A stretch of 48,505 nt of DNA. Origin: JBBQDZ01 sp038237515 (GTDB lineage: Bacteria > Actinomycetota > Thermoleophilia > Gaiellales > Gaiellaceae). Below, in pieces: positions 7,020-15,515 of the stretch (its first letter is position 1; every line of letters begins with the position of its first letter). A program made the position numbers and the translations under genes. The stretch spans positions 1 to 48,505 of the forward strand of contig JBBRYP010000025.1 of the NCBI GenBank assembly GCA_038237515.1, given 5' to 3'. A model generated the notes under the pieces. The model was given only the letters and a program-made list of their open reading frames with translations, did not search any database and had not been told where the DNA came from.

Positions 7020-7523
7020 CTAACGGCGGAGCCGAGCTGTGTAGCGCAGGGCGGCAGCCCGGACCGCCTCCGCCTGCCCGCGGCGAAGGAGGGCGACCGG
7101 TGTGCTGCCCTCCAACTCGGCCTGTGGTGTGACAAGCCAGGCCGCGATCGTATGGTTCGTCTCGACCGGTCTTGGCTCAGAATGGAATGCGCTGATCACA
7201 TCGCTGAGCCCGGCCAGTGGCCGCCCACCGACCCCGAATTGGAAGAGAGGGAAGTGGTAGCCACCTCTGCCGACGGCAAGCGCCAAAAGCGTGCCGCGGT
7301 GGACTCGCTCGCTGACCGCCTGCCGGGAGACGCCGATCATCTCGCAGACCTGGCCCGTCGAGGCAAGCGGTCCGATCTCCTTCTCCCAGACGAGATCCGA
7401 GGCTGCGTGAAGCGCTGCCCGCCGCCCAAACGCCTCCGGGTCTTCGTCTGCTCGATCGCTGACGCCCAGCTCGGCGAGAGTGGCGGCGAATGCGGTTGCT
7501 GCTCGGCTTGTGGTTTGGTTCAT
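7020..7523 (-). CDS. Xre/MbcA/ParS-type antitoxin of the RES toxin
   Basis: The 167-residue protein has a central helix-turn-helix (STGQVCEMIGVSRQAVSERV, about residues 53-72). Its C-terminal part resembles the toxin-binding domain of MbcA/ParS antitoxins (NHTIAAWLVTPQAELEG, TPVALLRRGQ). ATG 7523 is preferred because AGGGGAAGG lies just upstream; a TTG at 7556 is in frame but falls inside the repeat array. It should bind and silence the RES protein and repress its own promoter. Confidence 0.8.
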   Translation of the reverse strand: MNQTTSRAATAFAATLAELGVSDRADEDPEAFGRRAALHAASDLVWEKEIGPLASTGQVCEMIGVSRQAVSERVHRGTLLALAVGRGGYHFPLFQFGVGGRPLAGLSDVISAFHSEPRPVETNHTIAAWLVTPQAELEGSTPVALLRRGQAEAVRAAALRYTARLRR

Positions 7524-7543
7524 TGCCTTCCCCTGAGTGTGCG

Positions 7544-7574
7544 TCAAGGCTGTCAAGGTATCAAGGCTGTCAAG
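7544..7574. promoter_or_regulatory. Direct repeats upstream of the RES/Xre operon, likely operator
   Basis: TCAAGGCTGTCAAG occurs twice exactly (7544-7557 and 7561-7574), three bases apart, giving four spaced TCAAG units. On the coding strand of the antitoxin the array contains two TTGACA hexamers, a consensus -35 sequence, though no -10 is obvious at the right distance. Placement directly before the antitoxin gene fits autoregulation. Confidence 0.5.
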
Positions 7575-7599
7575 CCTAGGACGGCCAAGGCAGGCGCGA

Positions 7600-8508
7600 T
7601 CAGACCAGGCGCATCACGGCATTCGCGGCGCCCTCGAGCGACTCGTCGTCGACCTGCCGATGCGTAACGAAGCGGATTCTGCGCTCGTCTCGGAGATAAC
7701 CGAGGACGCCGCGCTCGGCGAGCCGAGCGATCACGAATGGCGTCCCGCGGCCCTCGGCGGAGAAGAAGACGATGTTCGTCCCGCCGTACTCGACGGAGAC
7801 TCCCTCGATCGCCTCGAGGCGCTCTGCAAGCTCGCGCGCGCGCCGGTGGTCCTCGGCGAGACCCTCCACCAGCCCGAGCGCGACGAGTCCCGCGGCCGCG
7901 AGGTACCCCGCCTTGTGCACGCTCGCCCCGCCGATCCTGCGCGCTCGCTCACGCGCCAGGGCGATCACGCCCGCTTCGCCCGCGAGCACCGCGCCGACCG
8001 GCGCGCCGAGTCCCTTGTTCAGGCTCAGCGCGACCGTGTCGGCGGGTGCCGCGAGCTCGGCCATCGTCACCCCAAGGGCAACGGCGGCATTCGGCAGGCG
8101 CGCGCCGTCGAGGTGCACCTTGGGCGCGAGCGCCGCGAGCCGCGAGGTCTCCTCGACCGATAGTGTCGTGCCGCCGCGTCGGGTGTGGGTGTTCTCGAGG
8201 CAGACGAGCTCGGCCGGCGCGCCGAGCTCGACCGGCTCGAGGCCCGCCACGTGCTCGATCCCCATGGCCTCGGTCGTCAGGATGTGCGTCTCCGGCCCGA
8301 GCGCAACCCGCGCGCCGGGCTCGCACAGCGTCAGGAGCGCGACCAGGTTCGCCATGCTGCAGGTCGGCAGCCAGAGCGAGGCCTCCTTCCCGAGCGCCCG
8401 GGCGGCCAGCCCCTCCAGCTGCGCGAGAGACTCCTCCCCGGCCGCACGCATCGCCGCCCACATCTGCTCCGTGGGTGCCGCGACCCAGTCCGAGCGAAGG
8501 TCGATCAC
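7600..8508 (-). CDS. Low-specificity threonine aldolase-like PLP enzyme
   Basis: The 302-residue fold-type I PLP enzyme starts VIDLRSDWVAAPTEQMWAAM, the classic threonine aldolase opening. Other marks are EASLWLPTCSMANLVALL, CLENTHTRRGGTTLSVEE, KVHLDGARLPNAA with the PLP-binding Asp, and TVALSLNKGLGAPVGAV with the Schiff-base Lys. Such enzymes cleave beta-hydroxy-alpha-amino acids to glycine and an aldehyde. GTG 8508 overlaps the deacylase stop by four bases (GTGA). It is the last gene of the leftward operon, so it may handle the amino acid released upstream. It is somewhat shorter than many relatives. Confidence 0.85.
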   Translation of the reverse strand: MIDLRSDWVAAPTEQMWAAMRAAGEESLAQLEGLAARALGKEASLWLPTCSMANLVALLTLCEPGARVALGPETHILTTEAMGIEHVAGLEPVELGAPAELVCLENTHTRRGGTTLSVEETSRLAALAPKVHLDGARLPNAAVALGVTMAELAAPADTVALSLNKGLGAPVGAVLAGEAGVIALARERARRIGGASVHKAGYLAAAGLVALGLVEGLAEDHRRARELAERLEAIEGVSVEYGGTNIVFFSAEGRGTPFVIARLAERGVLGYLRDERRIRFVTHRQVDDESLEGAANAVMRLV

Positions 8509-10097
8509 GCGCGTGCGAGGTGGCGCCCGGGCCGTGCCCCCGTATGGCGCGACCCGTCGACGACGAGCACGCCGTTGACGAGCACGTGCTCGACCCCGTG
8601 CGCGTACGCCACCGGGTTGTCGAGCGAGGCGACGTCGTCGAGCTCGCCGAAGTCGAAGACGACGACGTCCGCGGGCCCACCCGCCGCGAGCCGGCCCCGG
8701 TCGAGGCCGAAGTGCTCTGCCGGCATCGAGGTCATCTTGCGAATGGCCTCCTCGAGGCTCAGCGTGCCCTGCTCGCGCACGTGATGGGTGAGGTAGTGGA
8801 CGTGCCCGGCGTACGAGAGCGGGTGCTTCGTCACCGCCGCGAGCGGACCGGAGTCGAGGCTCGTGAAGGTGTCGACGCCGAGGTTGAAGAGCGGGTGGGA
8901 GATCATCTCGGCAAGGTGCGCGTCGGTGAACAGCTCGCCGACCATCAGCAGGCTCTCGAAGGCAGCGCCGGAGGCGGCGAGGATGTCGAAGTAGCAGTCC
9001 CACTCGTCCTTGCCCCAGAGTTCGGCGATCCGGGGGAAGCTCATGCCTTCGAGCTCGGGAAAGTCGGGCGTCGTCTGCACGCGGACGCGATGCCACTCGC
9101 CGCGGTGGACGAAGCGCCAGTAGCGGTCGCACTCGCCGCGCAGCCGCTCGCGTACGTTCCGGTCGCGCAGGAGCTCGGCGGCCGCCTCCGCGCCGTCCTC
9201 CAGCACCCACGGCGGAAGGATCCCGGCCATCTGGCCGATGCCGTCGCGCAGTGGGGTCGTGTCGGCGAGCACGTCGAGTCCGCCATCCCGGGCCGCGGCC
9301 ATCGCGTCGACGGCGCGGCGCCAGCCGTCCTCCGGAGCGCCGGTGTTGTGGCGCACGTTCAGGTGCGAGATCTCGGCTCGTGTGCCGCCCTCGCGTGCGA
9401 TCCGCAAGAACTCCTCGATCGCGGGCAGCAGGCTCGCATCGCGGTTGCGGATGTGGCTCGTGTACCAGCCGCCGTACTCGCCGGCGACCGCGTTCAGCCG
9501 CACGAGCTCTTCCGTCGTCGCCTCTCGACCCGGGTTGAACTCGAGCCCCGTGGACATTCCGAGCGCGCCGGCGTCCATCGCCTCGCGGACGAATCCCTCC
9601 ATCTCGCGAAGCTGCTCCTCGCTCGGGCTCGACCCCCTGACGCCCGCCGCCCAGCGGATCGCGTTGTGGCCGACGAACCAGGCGAGGTTCGGCGTGTGCC
9701 CCCTGCTCGAGAGGAACTCGAGGTGCTCGCGAAACGACGACCACTCGATCGGGCCGTCGTAGGCGAAGGTGCGCATCCGGCCGAGCTGCTGCGGAGCGGA
9801 GTGGGGGGTCACCGGCGCGTACGACCAGCCGCAGTTGCCGACGACCTCGGTGGTGACGCCCTGGCGGATCGTGCTCTGCGCGGTCGGGTTCGCGAGCACC
9901 GACCAGTCGCTGTGGCTGTGGGGGTCGACGAAGCCCGGGCAGACGACCTTCCCCCGCGCGTCGATCACCCGCTTCGCCTGCGCACCCTGGAGCACCCCGA
10001 CCTCGGCGATCCGGTCGCCTTCGATCGCGACGTCCGCGAGGAACGCCGGTGTGCCGCTCCCGTCGATCACGGAGCCGCCGCTGATGAGGACGTCCAC
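8505..10097 (-). CDS. N-acyl-D-amino-acid deacylase (D-aminoacylase) family amidohydrolase
   Basis: The 530-residue protein has the amidohydrolase layout: MDVLISGGSVIDGSG, the metal motif GFVDPHSHSDWS (about residue 60), and VVGNCGWSYAPV with the cysteine that bridges the metal in characterised D-aminoacylases. Further conserved stretches are ISHLNVRHNTGAPE and a late Asp in SLDSGPL. The family hydrolyses N-acyl-D-amino acids and related amides. The start is GTG 10097, one base overlapping the permease stop (TAGTG). Its place after a peptide-type ABC permease suggests its substrate comes through that transporter. The true acyl and amino acid specificity is not readable. Confidence 0.88.
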   Translation of the reverse strand: MDVLISGGSVIDGSGTPAFLADVAIEGDRIAEVGVLQGAQAKRVIDARGKVVCPGFVDPHSHSDWSVLANPTAQSTIRQGVTTEVVGNCGWSYAPVTPHSAPQQLGRMRTFAYDGPIEWSSFREHLEFLSSRGHTPNLAWFVGHNAIRWAAGVRGSSPSEEQLREMEGFVREAMDAGALGMSTGLEFNPGREATTEELVRLNAVAGEYGGWYTSHIRNRDASLLPAIEEFLRIAREGGTRAEISHLNVRHNTGAPEDGWRRAVDAMAAARDGGLDVLADTTPLRDGIGQMAGILPPWVLEDGAEAAAELLRDRNVRERLRGECDRYWRFVHRGEWHRVRVQTTPDFPELEGMSFPRIAELWGKDEWDCYFDILAASGAAFESLLMVGELFTDAHLAEMISHPLFNLGVDTFTSLDSGPLAAVTKHPLSYAGHVHYLTHHVREQGTLSLEEAIRKMTSMPAEHFGLDRGRLAAGGPADVVVFDFGELDDVASLDNPVAYAHGVEHVLVNGVLVVDGSRHTGARPGRHLARA

Positions 10098-10987
10098 TAC
10101 TTGACGGCGTCGCGAAGGACGCCGCCGAGCCGCGGGTCGAGCACGTCACGAAGTCCGTCGCCGAGGAAGTTGAACCCCATCACGATCACCATGATCGCCG
10201 CCCCCGGGAAGATCGACATCCAGACGCTCTGATCGATGTAGCTGCGCGCGGTCGAGAGCATGTTGCCCCAGGCCGCCTCCGGCGGCTGCGTGCCGAGGCC
10301 GAGAAACGAGAGTGTCGCCTCGCTCAAGATCGCGGTCGAGAAGTAGAGCGTCGTCAGCACGATCAGCGGCGGGACGATGTTCGGGATCAGGTGGCGCAGC
10401 ATGATGCGGATGCTGCCCGCGCCGAGCGCCCGCGCCGACTCGATGAAGGGGAAGCCCATCACCTCCAGCACCGCGGCCCGTACGACCCGGGCGAACGCCG
10501 GCGTGATGATGATCCCGATCGCGATCATCGCGTTCCGACGGTTCGCTCCGAGGAGACCGGCGATCACGATCGCAAGGACGAGGCCCGGGAACGCGAAGAG
10601 GACGTCGACCACGCGCATCAGGAGGAGGTCGAGGATGCCTCCGTAGTAGCCCGAGAGCAAGCCGATCAGCGTTCCCGCGACGAGTGCGATCGAAATCGCG
10701 ACCGCGCCGACCTGGAGCGAGACCTGCGCACCGTGGATGATCCTGGCGAGCGTGTCGCGGCCGAGGTCGTCGGTGCCGAACGGGTGGGCCCAGCTGGGAG
10801 CCTGCAGCCGATCGGCGATCGGGTCGTTCGGGTCGTTGCGCCAGACGAAGCGGCCGAGGAGCGCGGTCAGCACGCAGAGGCCGACGATCGCTGCGCCGAC
10901 CAGGCCGATGGGGTTACGCCACCGCGCCGGAACCAGCCGGCGGCGCGGCACAGCCTCCCATGCCGCCGTTGCCGCGGCCGAGCTCAC
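10097..10987 (-). CDS. Peptide/nickel-type ABC transporter permease, DppC-like
   Basis: The 296-residue membrane protein has an N-terminal helix (NPIGLVGAAIVGLCVLTALL), then HPFGTDDLGRDTLARIIHGA, the hallmark of DppC/OppC, and five further hydrophobic segments. The EAA-type loop is ESARALGAGSIRIMLRHLIP, and SFLGLGTQPPEAAWGNML is the usual C-terminal motif. GTG 10987 overlaps the DppB-like stop by four bases. It would form the transmembrane pore with DppB. The matching ATPases are on the other arm of the divergon (15512-17535). Confidence 0.93.
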   Translation of the reverse strand: MSSAAATAAWEAVPRRRLVPARWRNPIGLVGAAIVGLCVLTALLGRFVWRNDPNDPIADRLQAPSWAHPFGTDDLGRDTLARIIHGAQVSLQVGAVAISIALVAGTLIGLLSGYYGGILDLLLMRVVDVLFAFPGLVLAIVIAGLLGANRRNAMIAIGIIITPAFARVVRAAVLEVMGFPFIESARALGAGSIRIMLRHLIPNIVPPLIVLTTLYFSTAILSEATLSFLGLGTQPPEAAWGNMLSTARSYIDQSVWMSIFPGAAIMVIVMGFNFLGDGLRDVLDPRLGGVLRDAVK

Positions 10988-11934
10988 GAGACCGAGATCC
11001 TCGGGTCGAGCCAGCCGTAGACCAGATCGACCAGCATGTTGAGGACGACGAACACCGCCGCGATCAGCAGCGTCGCGTTCTGGATCACCGGGTAGTCGCG
11101 CTGGGAGATCGCGTTCAGCAGCGTGTAGCCAACGCCGGGGAGACCGAAGATGATCTCGACCACCGCCGCGCCGCCGATCAGGACGCCCACCTCGAAGCCG
11201 ACCACCGTCACCACCGGGATCAGCGCGTTTCGGAGCGCATGCCTGCGCAGGACCCGGCGCCGCGGGACGCCCTTCGCCCGCGCGGTGCGCACGTAATCGA
11301 GATTGAGCACCTCCAGCATCGTCGCCCGAACCATCCGCATCACGATCGCGAGCGTGAAGACGGAGATCGCGAGCGCGGGCATGAAGAACTCCTGCAGGTT
11401 CTTCCAGGGATCGTGGAAGAACGAGACGTACTGCAGCGGCGGGACCCAGTGGAAGACGCGCGAGGAGAAGACGAGCAGCAGAGTCGCGAGCCAGAAGTTG
11501 GGAATCGAGATGCCGACGAGGCCGCCCACGCGCGACGCGTAGTCGCTCGCACTGTTGCGGCGCACAGCCGAGATCATCCCGAGCGGTATCCCGATCACCG
11601 TGGCGAACAGCAGGCCGAGGACGACCAGCTCGATCGTGATCGGCAGCGCGCCCGCGAAGATGTTCGAAATCGGCCGTTGGGAGAGCAGCGACTTGCCCAG
11701 GTCGCCCTGGAAGATGCCGCTGAGCCACTCCCAGTACTGATGCGGGTATGAGCCGTCGAGCCCGAGCTGCTTGGCGGCGGCCGCCTTCTGCTCGGGCGTG
11801 GCCGTCGCGTCGCCGCCGAACATGATGTCGATGATGTTGCCGGGAAGCAGGCGGACCATCAGGAAGATCACGAGCGAGACCGCGACCAGGGTCGCGATCA
11901 TCGAGGAGAGGCGACGGGCGAGGAAGCGGTGCAC
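10984..11934 (-). CDS. Peptide/nickel-type ABC transporter permease, DppB-like
   Basis: The 316-residue protein shows the DppB family start (FLARRLSSMIATLVAVSLVI), GLDGSYPHQYWEWL and GDLGKSLLSQRPI in the extracytoplasmic loop. The EAA loop is DYVRTARAKGVPRRRVLRRH and the ending is LNMLVDLVYGWLDPRI. About six membrane segments are visible. It follows the binding protein after 54 bases containing a GC-rich hairpin, which may adjust expression between the abundant binding protein and the permeases. Confidence 0.93.
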   Translation of the reverse strand: MHRFLARRLSSMIATLVAVSLVIFLMVRLLPGNIIDIMFGGDATATPEQKAAAAKQLGLDGSYPHQYWEWLSGIFQGDLGKSLLSQRPISNIFAGALPITIELVVLGLLFATVIGIPLGMISAVRRNSASDYASRVGGLVGISIPNFWLATLLLVFSSRVFHWVPPLQYVSFFHDPWKNLQEFFMPALAISVFTLAIVMRMVRATMLEVLNLDYVRTARAKGVPRRRVLRRHALRNALIPVVTVVGFEVGVLIGGAAVVEIIFGLPGVGYTLLNAISQRDYPVIQNATLLIAAVFVVLNMLVDLVYGWLDPRISVS

Positions 11935-11949
11935 GGCGAGGAAGGCGCG

Positions 11950-11974
11950 CGGGGCCGCGCGGCGCGCAGCCCCG
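11950..11974 (-). other. GC-rich hairpin between binding-protein and permease genes
   Basis: CGGGGC (11950-11955) pairs with GCCCCG (11969-11974) around a GC-only loop that can pair further. It occupies the only sizeable gap within the leftward operon. Such hairpins often stabilise the upstream mRNA or partly terminate; no T-run is present. Confidence 0.4.
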
Positions 11975-11988
11975 CCCGCGAGTCGCTG

Positions 11989-13635
11989 CTACGCCAGGTA
12001 GGCGTTCCTCGGGAGGCCCGTGTTGAAGTCGGTGAACGCGACGTACATGTCCTGCAACTTCGAGCTCACGACTTGGTACTTCTTGACCGAGACGATCGGA
12101 ACCTCGAGCAGCTCCGTCAGGAGGATCTGCTCGAGCTGCTTGTACATCGGCAGGCGCTTCTTGGTGTCGAGGGTGATCCGTCCGTTGCCGACGAGCCGCC
12201 ACATCTTGACGTTCCTGTAGCCGCTGAACCACGTGTTGAAGACAGTCTTCCCGAGCGGGCCGCTCGGGTTGAACTCGGCCACGTAGCCGTCGACGTCGCC
12301 GCGCATGCCGCGCGCGGTCAGGTCCCACTCGAACGTCCCGCGGCCGTTGTTGGCCGCGAACGTCGCCGGGTCCTGGGCGGCGATGTTGACGTTGACGTTG
12401 ATCCGCTTCAGGTGGTTCTGGACGAGTGCGGCGATGGCCGGGAAGTCGAGAGGCGTCGAGAAGGTGGACAGCGTCACGTCGAAGCCCTTCGACTGGCCGG
12501 CGGCGGCCATCAGCTTCTTCGCCGTCGGCAGGTCGAACTTCTCGTACTTGCTCTTCAGGTCGTCCTGCGAGAGCGGCCACGGCCCGTAGCCGGGCGGCAC
12601 GTGCCCGCTGTACTCGCCCTCGCCGTTGTAGACCTTGGCGATGATGTCCTGGCGGTTGATGGCGAAGTTCACCGCCTGGCGGACGCGCTTGTCGTGCCAC
12701 GGCTTGTCCTCGCCCGACTTGATCGTGAACTGGATCTCGCGGAACGCCGCCGTCAGGCCGCTCAGCACCTTGAGCCCCTTAACGCCCCTGAGCGCCCTCG
12801 CGCTGTCGACGGAGACGGTCGCCCCCTGGATCGCGCCGGCACGGAGCGCCGCGACGCGGGCCTGCTCGTCCGCGATGATCCGGTAGTTGATCGCGTTGAG
12901 GTACGGCAGCCCCTTCTTCCAGTAGCTCGGGTTGCGCACGTAGCTGAGGTGGTCGTTCGGGACGTACGAGCCGTCCAGCTTGAACGGGCCCGTGCCGATC
13001 CCCTGCGTGGCGGCGTTGACCGTCTTGTACATGTCCCGAGGCACGATCGCCGAGTAGCGCTGCCAGGCGAGATAGCCGTAGATGCGGGCGTCCGGCGCCT
13101 TCAGGTGCATCCTCAGCGTGTACTTGCCCCTCGCCTCGGTGCCGGCGATCGCGGGCACCTGCCCGAGCACCGAGACGCTCCCCGGCAGCGGCGGGTTGAG
13201 CTGCTGCTCGAAGGAGTAGACGCAGTCGTCCGCCGTCATCTCCTTGCCGTTGTGGAACTTGACGCCCTTGCGCAGGTGGAAGTCGATCGTCTTCGCGTCG
13301 CGCACGGTGTAGCCGGTCGCGAGCGCCGGGTTGACGTTCAGGTCCTTGTCCCACTCAAGCAGCGACTCGTACATCGGCTCCTGCGCCGTGCGGGTCATCG
13401 TCAGGATGCCGCCGAACGGCGCGATGTGCGCCGGATCCTGCTCCAGCGCCCACGTCACCGTCCCGCCGCGCTTCGGTGTCGCGAGCGGTCTCCGCACCAG
13501 CCCCGCGAGTGCGGGCGACCCGTAGAACAGCACGCCGCCGGCGATGCCCGCCGCGCCGGTGCGCTTCAGGAAGTCGCTCCGCGTCAGCTCGCTTCCGCGC
13601 TGCGCGGTGTCCTCGTCTCTCGGATTCTCGGTCAT
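11989..13635 (-). CDS. ABC transporter substrate-binding protein, family 5 (DppA/OppA-like)
   Basis: The 548-residue protein matches the peptide/nickel solute-binding family: GGTVTWALEQDPAHIAPF at the mature N-terminus, TIDFHLRKGVKFHNGKEMTA (the signature of the family), and VRQAVNFAINRQDIIAKVYN later. The leader is TRSDFLKRTGAAG followed by a hydrophobic stretch. It resembles a Tat signal but has only one of the twin arginines (RS in place of RR), and no lipobox cysteine is seen. The start is ATG 13635 with GGGAGG ten bases upstream. It captures the transported compound, which from the neighbouring amidases is likely peptide-like or N-acylated. Confidence 0.93.
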   Translation of the reverse strand: MTENPRDEDTAQRGSELTRSDFLKRTGAAGIAGGVLFYGSPALAGLVRRPLATPKRGGTVTWALEQDPAHIAPFGGILTMTRTAQEPMYESLLEWDKDLNVNPALATGYTVRDAKTIDFHLRKGVKFHNGKEMTADDCVYSFEQQLNPPLPGSVSVLGQVPAIAGTEARGKYTLRMHLKAPDARIYGYLAWQRYSAIVPRDMYKTVNAATQGIGTGPFKLDGSYVPNDHLSYVRNPSYWKKGLPYLNAINYRIIADEQARVAALRAGAIQGATVSVDSARALRGVKGLKVLSGLTAAFREIQFTIKSGEDKPWHDKRVRQAVNFAINRQDIIAKVYNGEGEYSGHVPPGYGPWPLSQDDLKSKYEKFDLPTAKKLMAAAGQSKGFDVTLSTFSTPLDFPAIAALVQNHLKRINVNVNIAAQDPATFAANNGRGTFEWDLTARGMRGDVDGYVAEFNPSGPLGKTVFNTWFSGYRNVKMWRLVGNGRITLDTKKRLPMYKQLEQILLTELLEVPIVSVKKYQVVSSKLQDMYVAFTDFNTGLPRNAYLA

Positions 13636-13660
13636 CGTGGGATAACCTCCCTCTCTTGGT

Positions 13661-14818
13661 TTAGAGGATCTGACCGATCCTCGGGGCGTCGCCGTGGACG
13701 TCGTCGTAGAACACGGACTGGCGCAGCTCGAGCTGGGCGAGCCTGGCGAGGCCGTCGGGGTCGACGGCGACTCCGAGCCCGCTCGCCCGTGGAACGGTGA
13801 GACGGCCGCCGTGGGGCACGAGCGGCTCCGCGAGCACGTCCTCCTCCTGGAGTGGGTAGTGGGTGTCGATCGCGAACGGGAAGTTGGTCGACGAGGCGGC
13901 GACGTGGAGATTTGCGGTCGTCGCTACCCCGAGCTCGGCCCAGCTTCCGATCGCGCACCATTTGCCGGCAGCGTCCGCGATCAGCGCGATCTGGCCTGCC
14001 CGCGCCAGCCCGCCGGCCTCGGACGGATAGACGACGAAGACGTCGCAGGCCTCGGCTCGCAGCAGGCGCAGGACGGAGCGCACGTCGGTGCACGCCTCGT
14101 CGGCGGCGAGCGGTACCGCGACCGCGCGACGGACCTGAGCCATCCCGTCGAGATCGAAGTCGGGCACGGGCTGTTCGACGTACTGGAGATCGAAGCGCTC
14201 GAGCGCGCGAATCGACTTGATCGCCGCAGGGACGCTCCAGTTCATGTTCGCGTCGATGCGGATCTTCGGCGTCGAACCGACGGCGTCCCGAATTGCCGCC
14301 AGCGTGTCGAAGTCCTGGCCGAGATCCCGTCCCACCTTGAGCTTGAGCTCCTCGAAGCCCTGCTCGACGAATTCAGCCGCCTTGCGCGCGTTGGCCTCCG
14401 GCTCGTCGATGAACAGGTAGCCGACGAGGCGCACCTCGTCGCGGCAGAACCCGCCGAGCAGCTCGGCGACCGGAACACCGAGCGCTTTCCCCTTCAGATC
14501 GAGGAGGGCCATCTCGAGCCCTGCGATCGCGTAGTTTCCGAGCTGGCTCCAGTTGCGCGTGAATTCCTCCATGCGGTGGACGAGCCATTCCGTGCGAAAC
14601 GGGTCTTGCCCGACGAGGAACTGCGCGAGCTCGTGCTCAACGATCGCCTGGATCGTGGGCAGGGTCGGGCCGGGAGCCTCGCCGATGCCGTTGATGCCCT
14701 CGTCGGTCTCGATCCGGACGATCAGCCCGGACCCGGTTTGACGCGTGCCGCCCGACCACCTGAGCGGCTCGCGCATCGGAATGGTCACGGCCGTCGTCTC
14801 GACGCTGGAGATTCTCAA
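13661..14818 (-). CDS. Mandelate racemase/muconate lactonizing (enolase superfamily) enzyme 1
   Basis: The 385-residue protein has the superfamily N-terminal capping domain (ISSVETTAVTIPMREPLRW) and barrel motifs: LKLKVGRD (K-x-K), IDANMNW, YVEQPVPD and AADEACTD, which supply the catalytic lysine and three acidic Mg2+ ligands. At the sixth strand, where muconate-lactonizing and epimerase members carry a second Lys, it reads FVVYPSEAGGL, so the exact subgroup is unclear. It abstracts a proton next to a carboxylate; racemase, epimerase, cycloisomerase or dehydratase are all possible. TTG 14818 is the best start I can see, without a clear ribosome site. It is the first gene of the leftward operon. 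Confidence 0.85.
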   Translation of the reverse strand: MRISSVETTAVTIPMREPLRWSGGTRQTGSGLIVRIETDEGINGIGEAPGPTLPTIQAIVEHELAQFLVGQDPFRTEWLVHRMEEFTRNWSQLGNYAIAGLEMALLDLKGKALGVPVAELLGGFCRDEVRLVGYLFIDEPEANARKAAEFVEQGFEELKLKVGRDLGQDFDTLAAIRDAVGSTPKIRIDANMNWSVPAAIKSIRALERFDLQYVEQPVPDFDLDGMAQVRRAVAVPLAADEACTDVRSVLRLLRAEACDVFVVYPSEAGGLARAGQIALIADAAGKWCAIGSWAELGVATTANLHVAASSTNFPFAIDTHYPLQEEDVLAEPLVPHGGRLTVPRASGLGVAVDPDGLARLAQLELRQSVFYDDVHGDAPRIGQIL

Positions 14819-14851
14819 CGGAGTCGCGCAAGCGTAAGAAGGCGGCCGCAG

Positions 14852-14881
14852 ATTGTCAACTATTTGGCTATTGTCGACAAT
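14852..14881. promoter_or_regulatory. GntR/FadR-type operator in the divergent promoter
   Basis: ATTGTCGACAAT (14870-14881) is a perfect 12-base palindrome of the kind bound by FadR-subfamily GntR proteins, and an extra half site ATTGTC lies at 14852-14857, 18 bases away. It sits between the enolase gene and the regulator gene. Binding here could control both arms of the divergon. Confidence 0.6.
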
Positions 14882-14888
14882 CGAGCGA

Positions 14889-15515
14889 GTGCTGGACGGG
14901 CAGAGACCACACCGGCAGCGCGTGGTCGAGGCGCTGCGCACGATGATCGTATCGGGGCGGCTGGAGCCCGGCGAGCGCTTGATCGAGAACCGGATCTCGC
15001 AGACGCTGCACACGAGTCGCGGGCCGGTCCGCGAGGCGTTGCGCGAGCTCGAGCACGAGGGCCTCGTGCAGTCGTTTCCGTACCGGGGCGCGGTCGTGCT
15101 GGGCGTCTCCGAGGAGGAGGTGCACGAGGTGTTGATCCCGATCCGGCTGACGCTGGAGCGCTTCGCCTTCGCGAAGGCGCTCGAGCGCATGTCGGATGCG
15201 GACTTCGCCGATCTCGGCAAGATCGCCTGGATGATGGAGGAGGCGGCGCGGGGCCTCGATCTGCAGAAGGTGGTGGAAGCCGACGTCTCGTTCCACGAGC
15301 TCGTGATCCGGCGCGCCGGGCAGCCGCACGCGGTGCAGATCTGGCGCAGCATCGCCCCTCGCATCAGGGCGTACTTCCTTCGCTACGGCCAGTTCCGCGA
15401 CCTCGAGGGGCTCGTCGGCGAGCACCGCGCGCTGCTCGCGGCGCTGCAGACACGCGAGCCGGACGTCGTGCTCCCGCTGCTCGAGCAGCACATCGCAGTG
15501 CACAGCCCGCTGTGA
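14889..15515 (+). CDS. GntR-family (FadR/FCD subfamily) transcriptional regulator
   Basis: The roughly 208-residue protein has a winged helix-turn-helix (HRQRVVEALRTMIVSGRLEP, then LIENRISQTLHTSRGPVREA and LRELEHEGLV) and an FCD ligand domain. The metal or effector residues are visible as ADVSFHELVIR, GEHRALLAAL and LEQHIAVH. The frame also has a TTG at 14853, but that start would place the operator inside the gene, so GTG 14889 is preferred. It overlaps the DppD-like gene by four bases (GTGA), so it is co-transcribed with the transporter ATPases. The ligand is probably an organic acid from the pathway. Confidence 0.88.
   Translation: MLDGQRPHRQRVVEALRTMIVSGRLEPGERLIENRISQTLHTSRGPVREALRELEHEGLVQSFPYRGAVVLGVSEEEVHEVLIPIRLTLERFAFAKALERMSDADFADLGKIAWMMEEAARGLDLQKVVEADVSFHELVIRRAGQPHAVQIWRSIAPRIRAYFLRYGQFRDLEGLVGEHRALLAALQTREPDVVLPLLEQHIAVHSPL

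Noticed and set aside
7600..10149. An 849-codon minus-strand frame suggesting a fused deacylase-aldolase
   Set aside because: The first part is a shadow of the deacylase in another frame. The real aldolase starts at GTG 8508 with a GTGA overlap.
11950..11974. Rho-independent terminator between binding protein and permeases
   Set aside because: There is a strong stem but no T-run, and the downstream genes need the same transcript.
10097..12700. An 867-codon frame suggesting a giant membrane protein
   Set aside because: Only 10097-10987 is the DppC-like permease. The remainder is a shadow of the binding protein and DppB.
13560..13635. Tat signal peptide on the binding protein
   Set aside because: The motif reads TRSDFLK with one arginine only. 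Export is likely, but the route cannot be stated.
14853..14888. TTG 14853 as the start of the GntR regulator
   Set aside because: It would place the ATTGTCGACAAT operator inside the gene.
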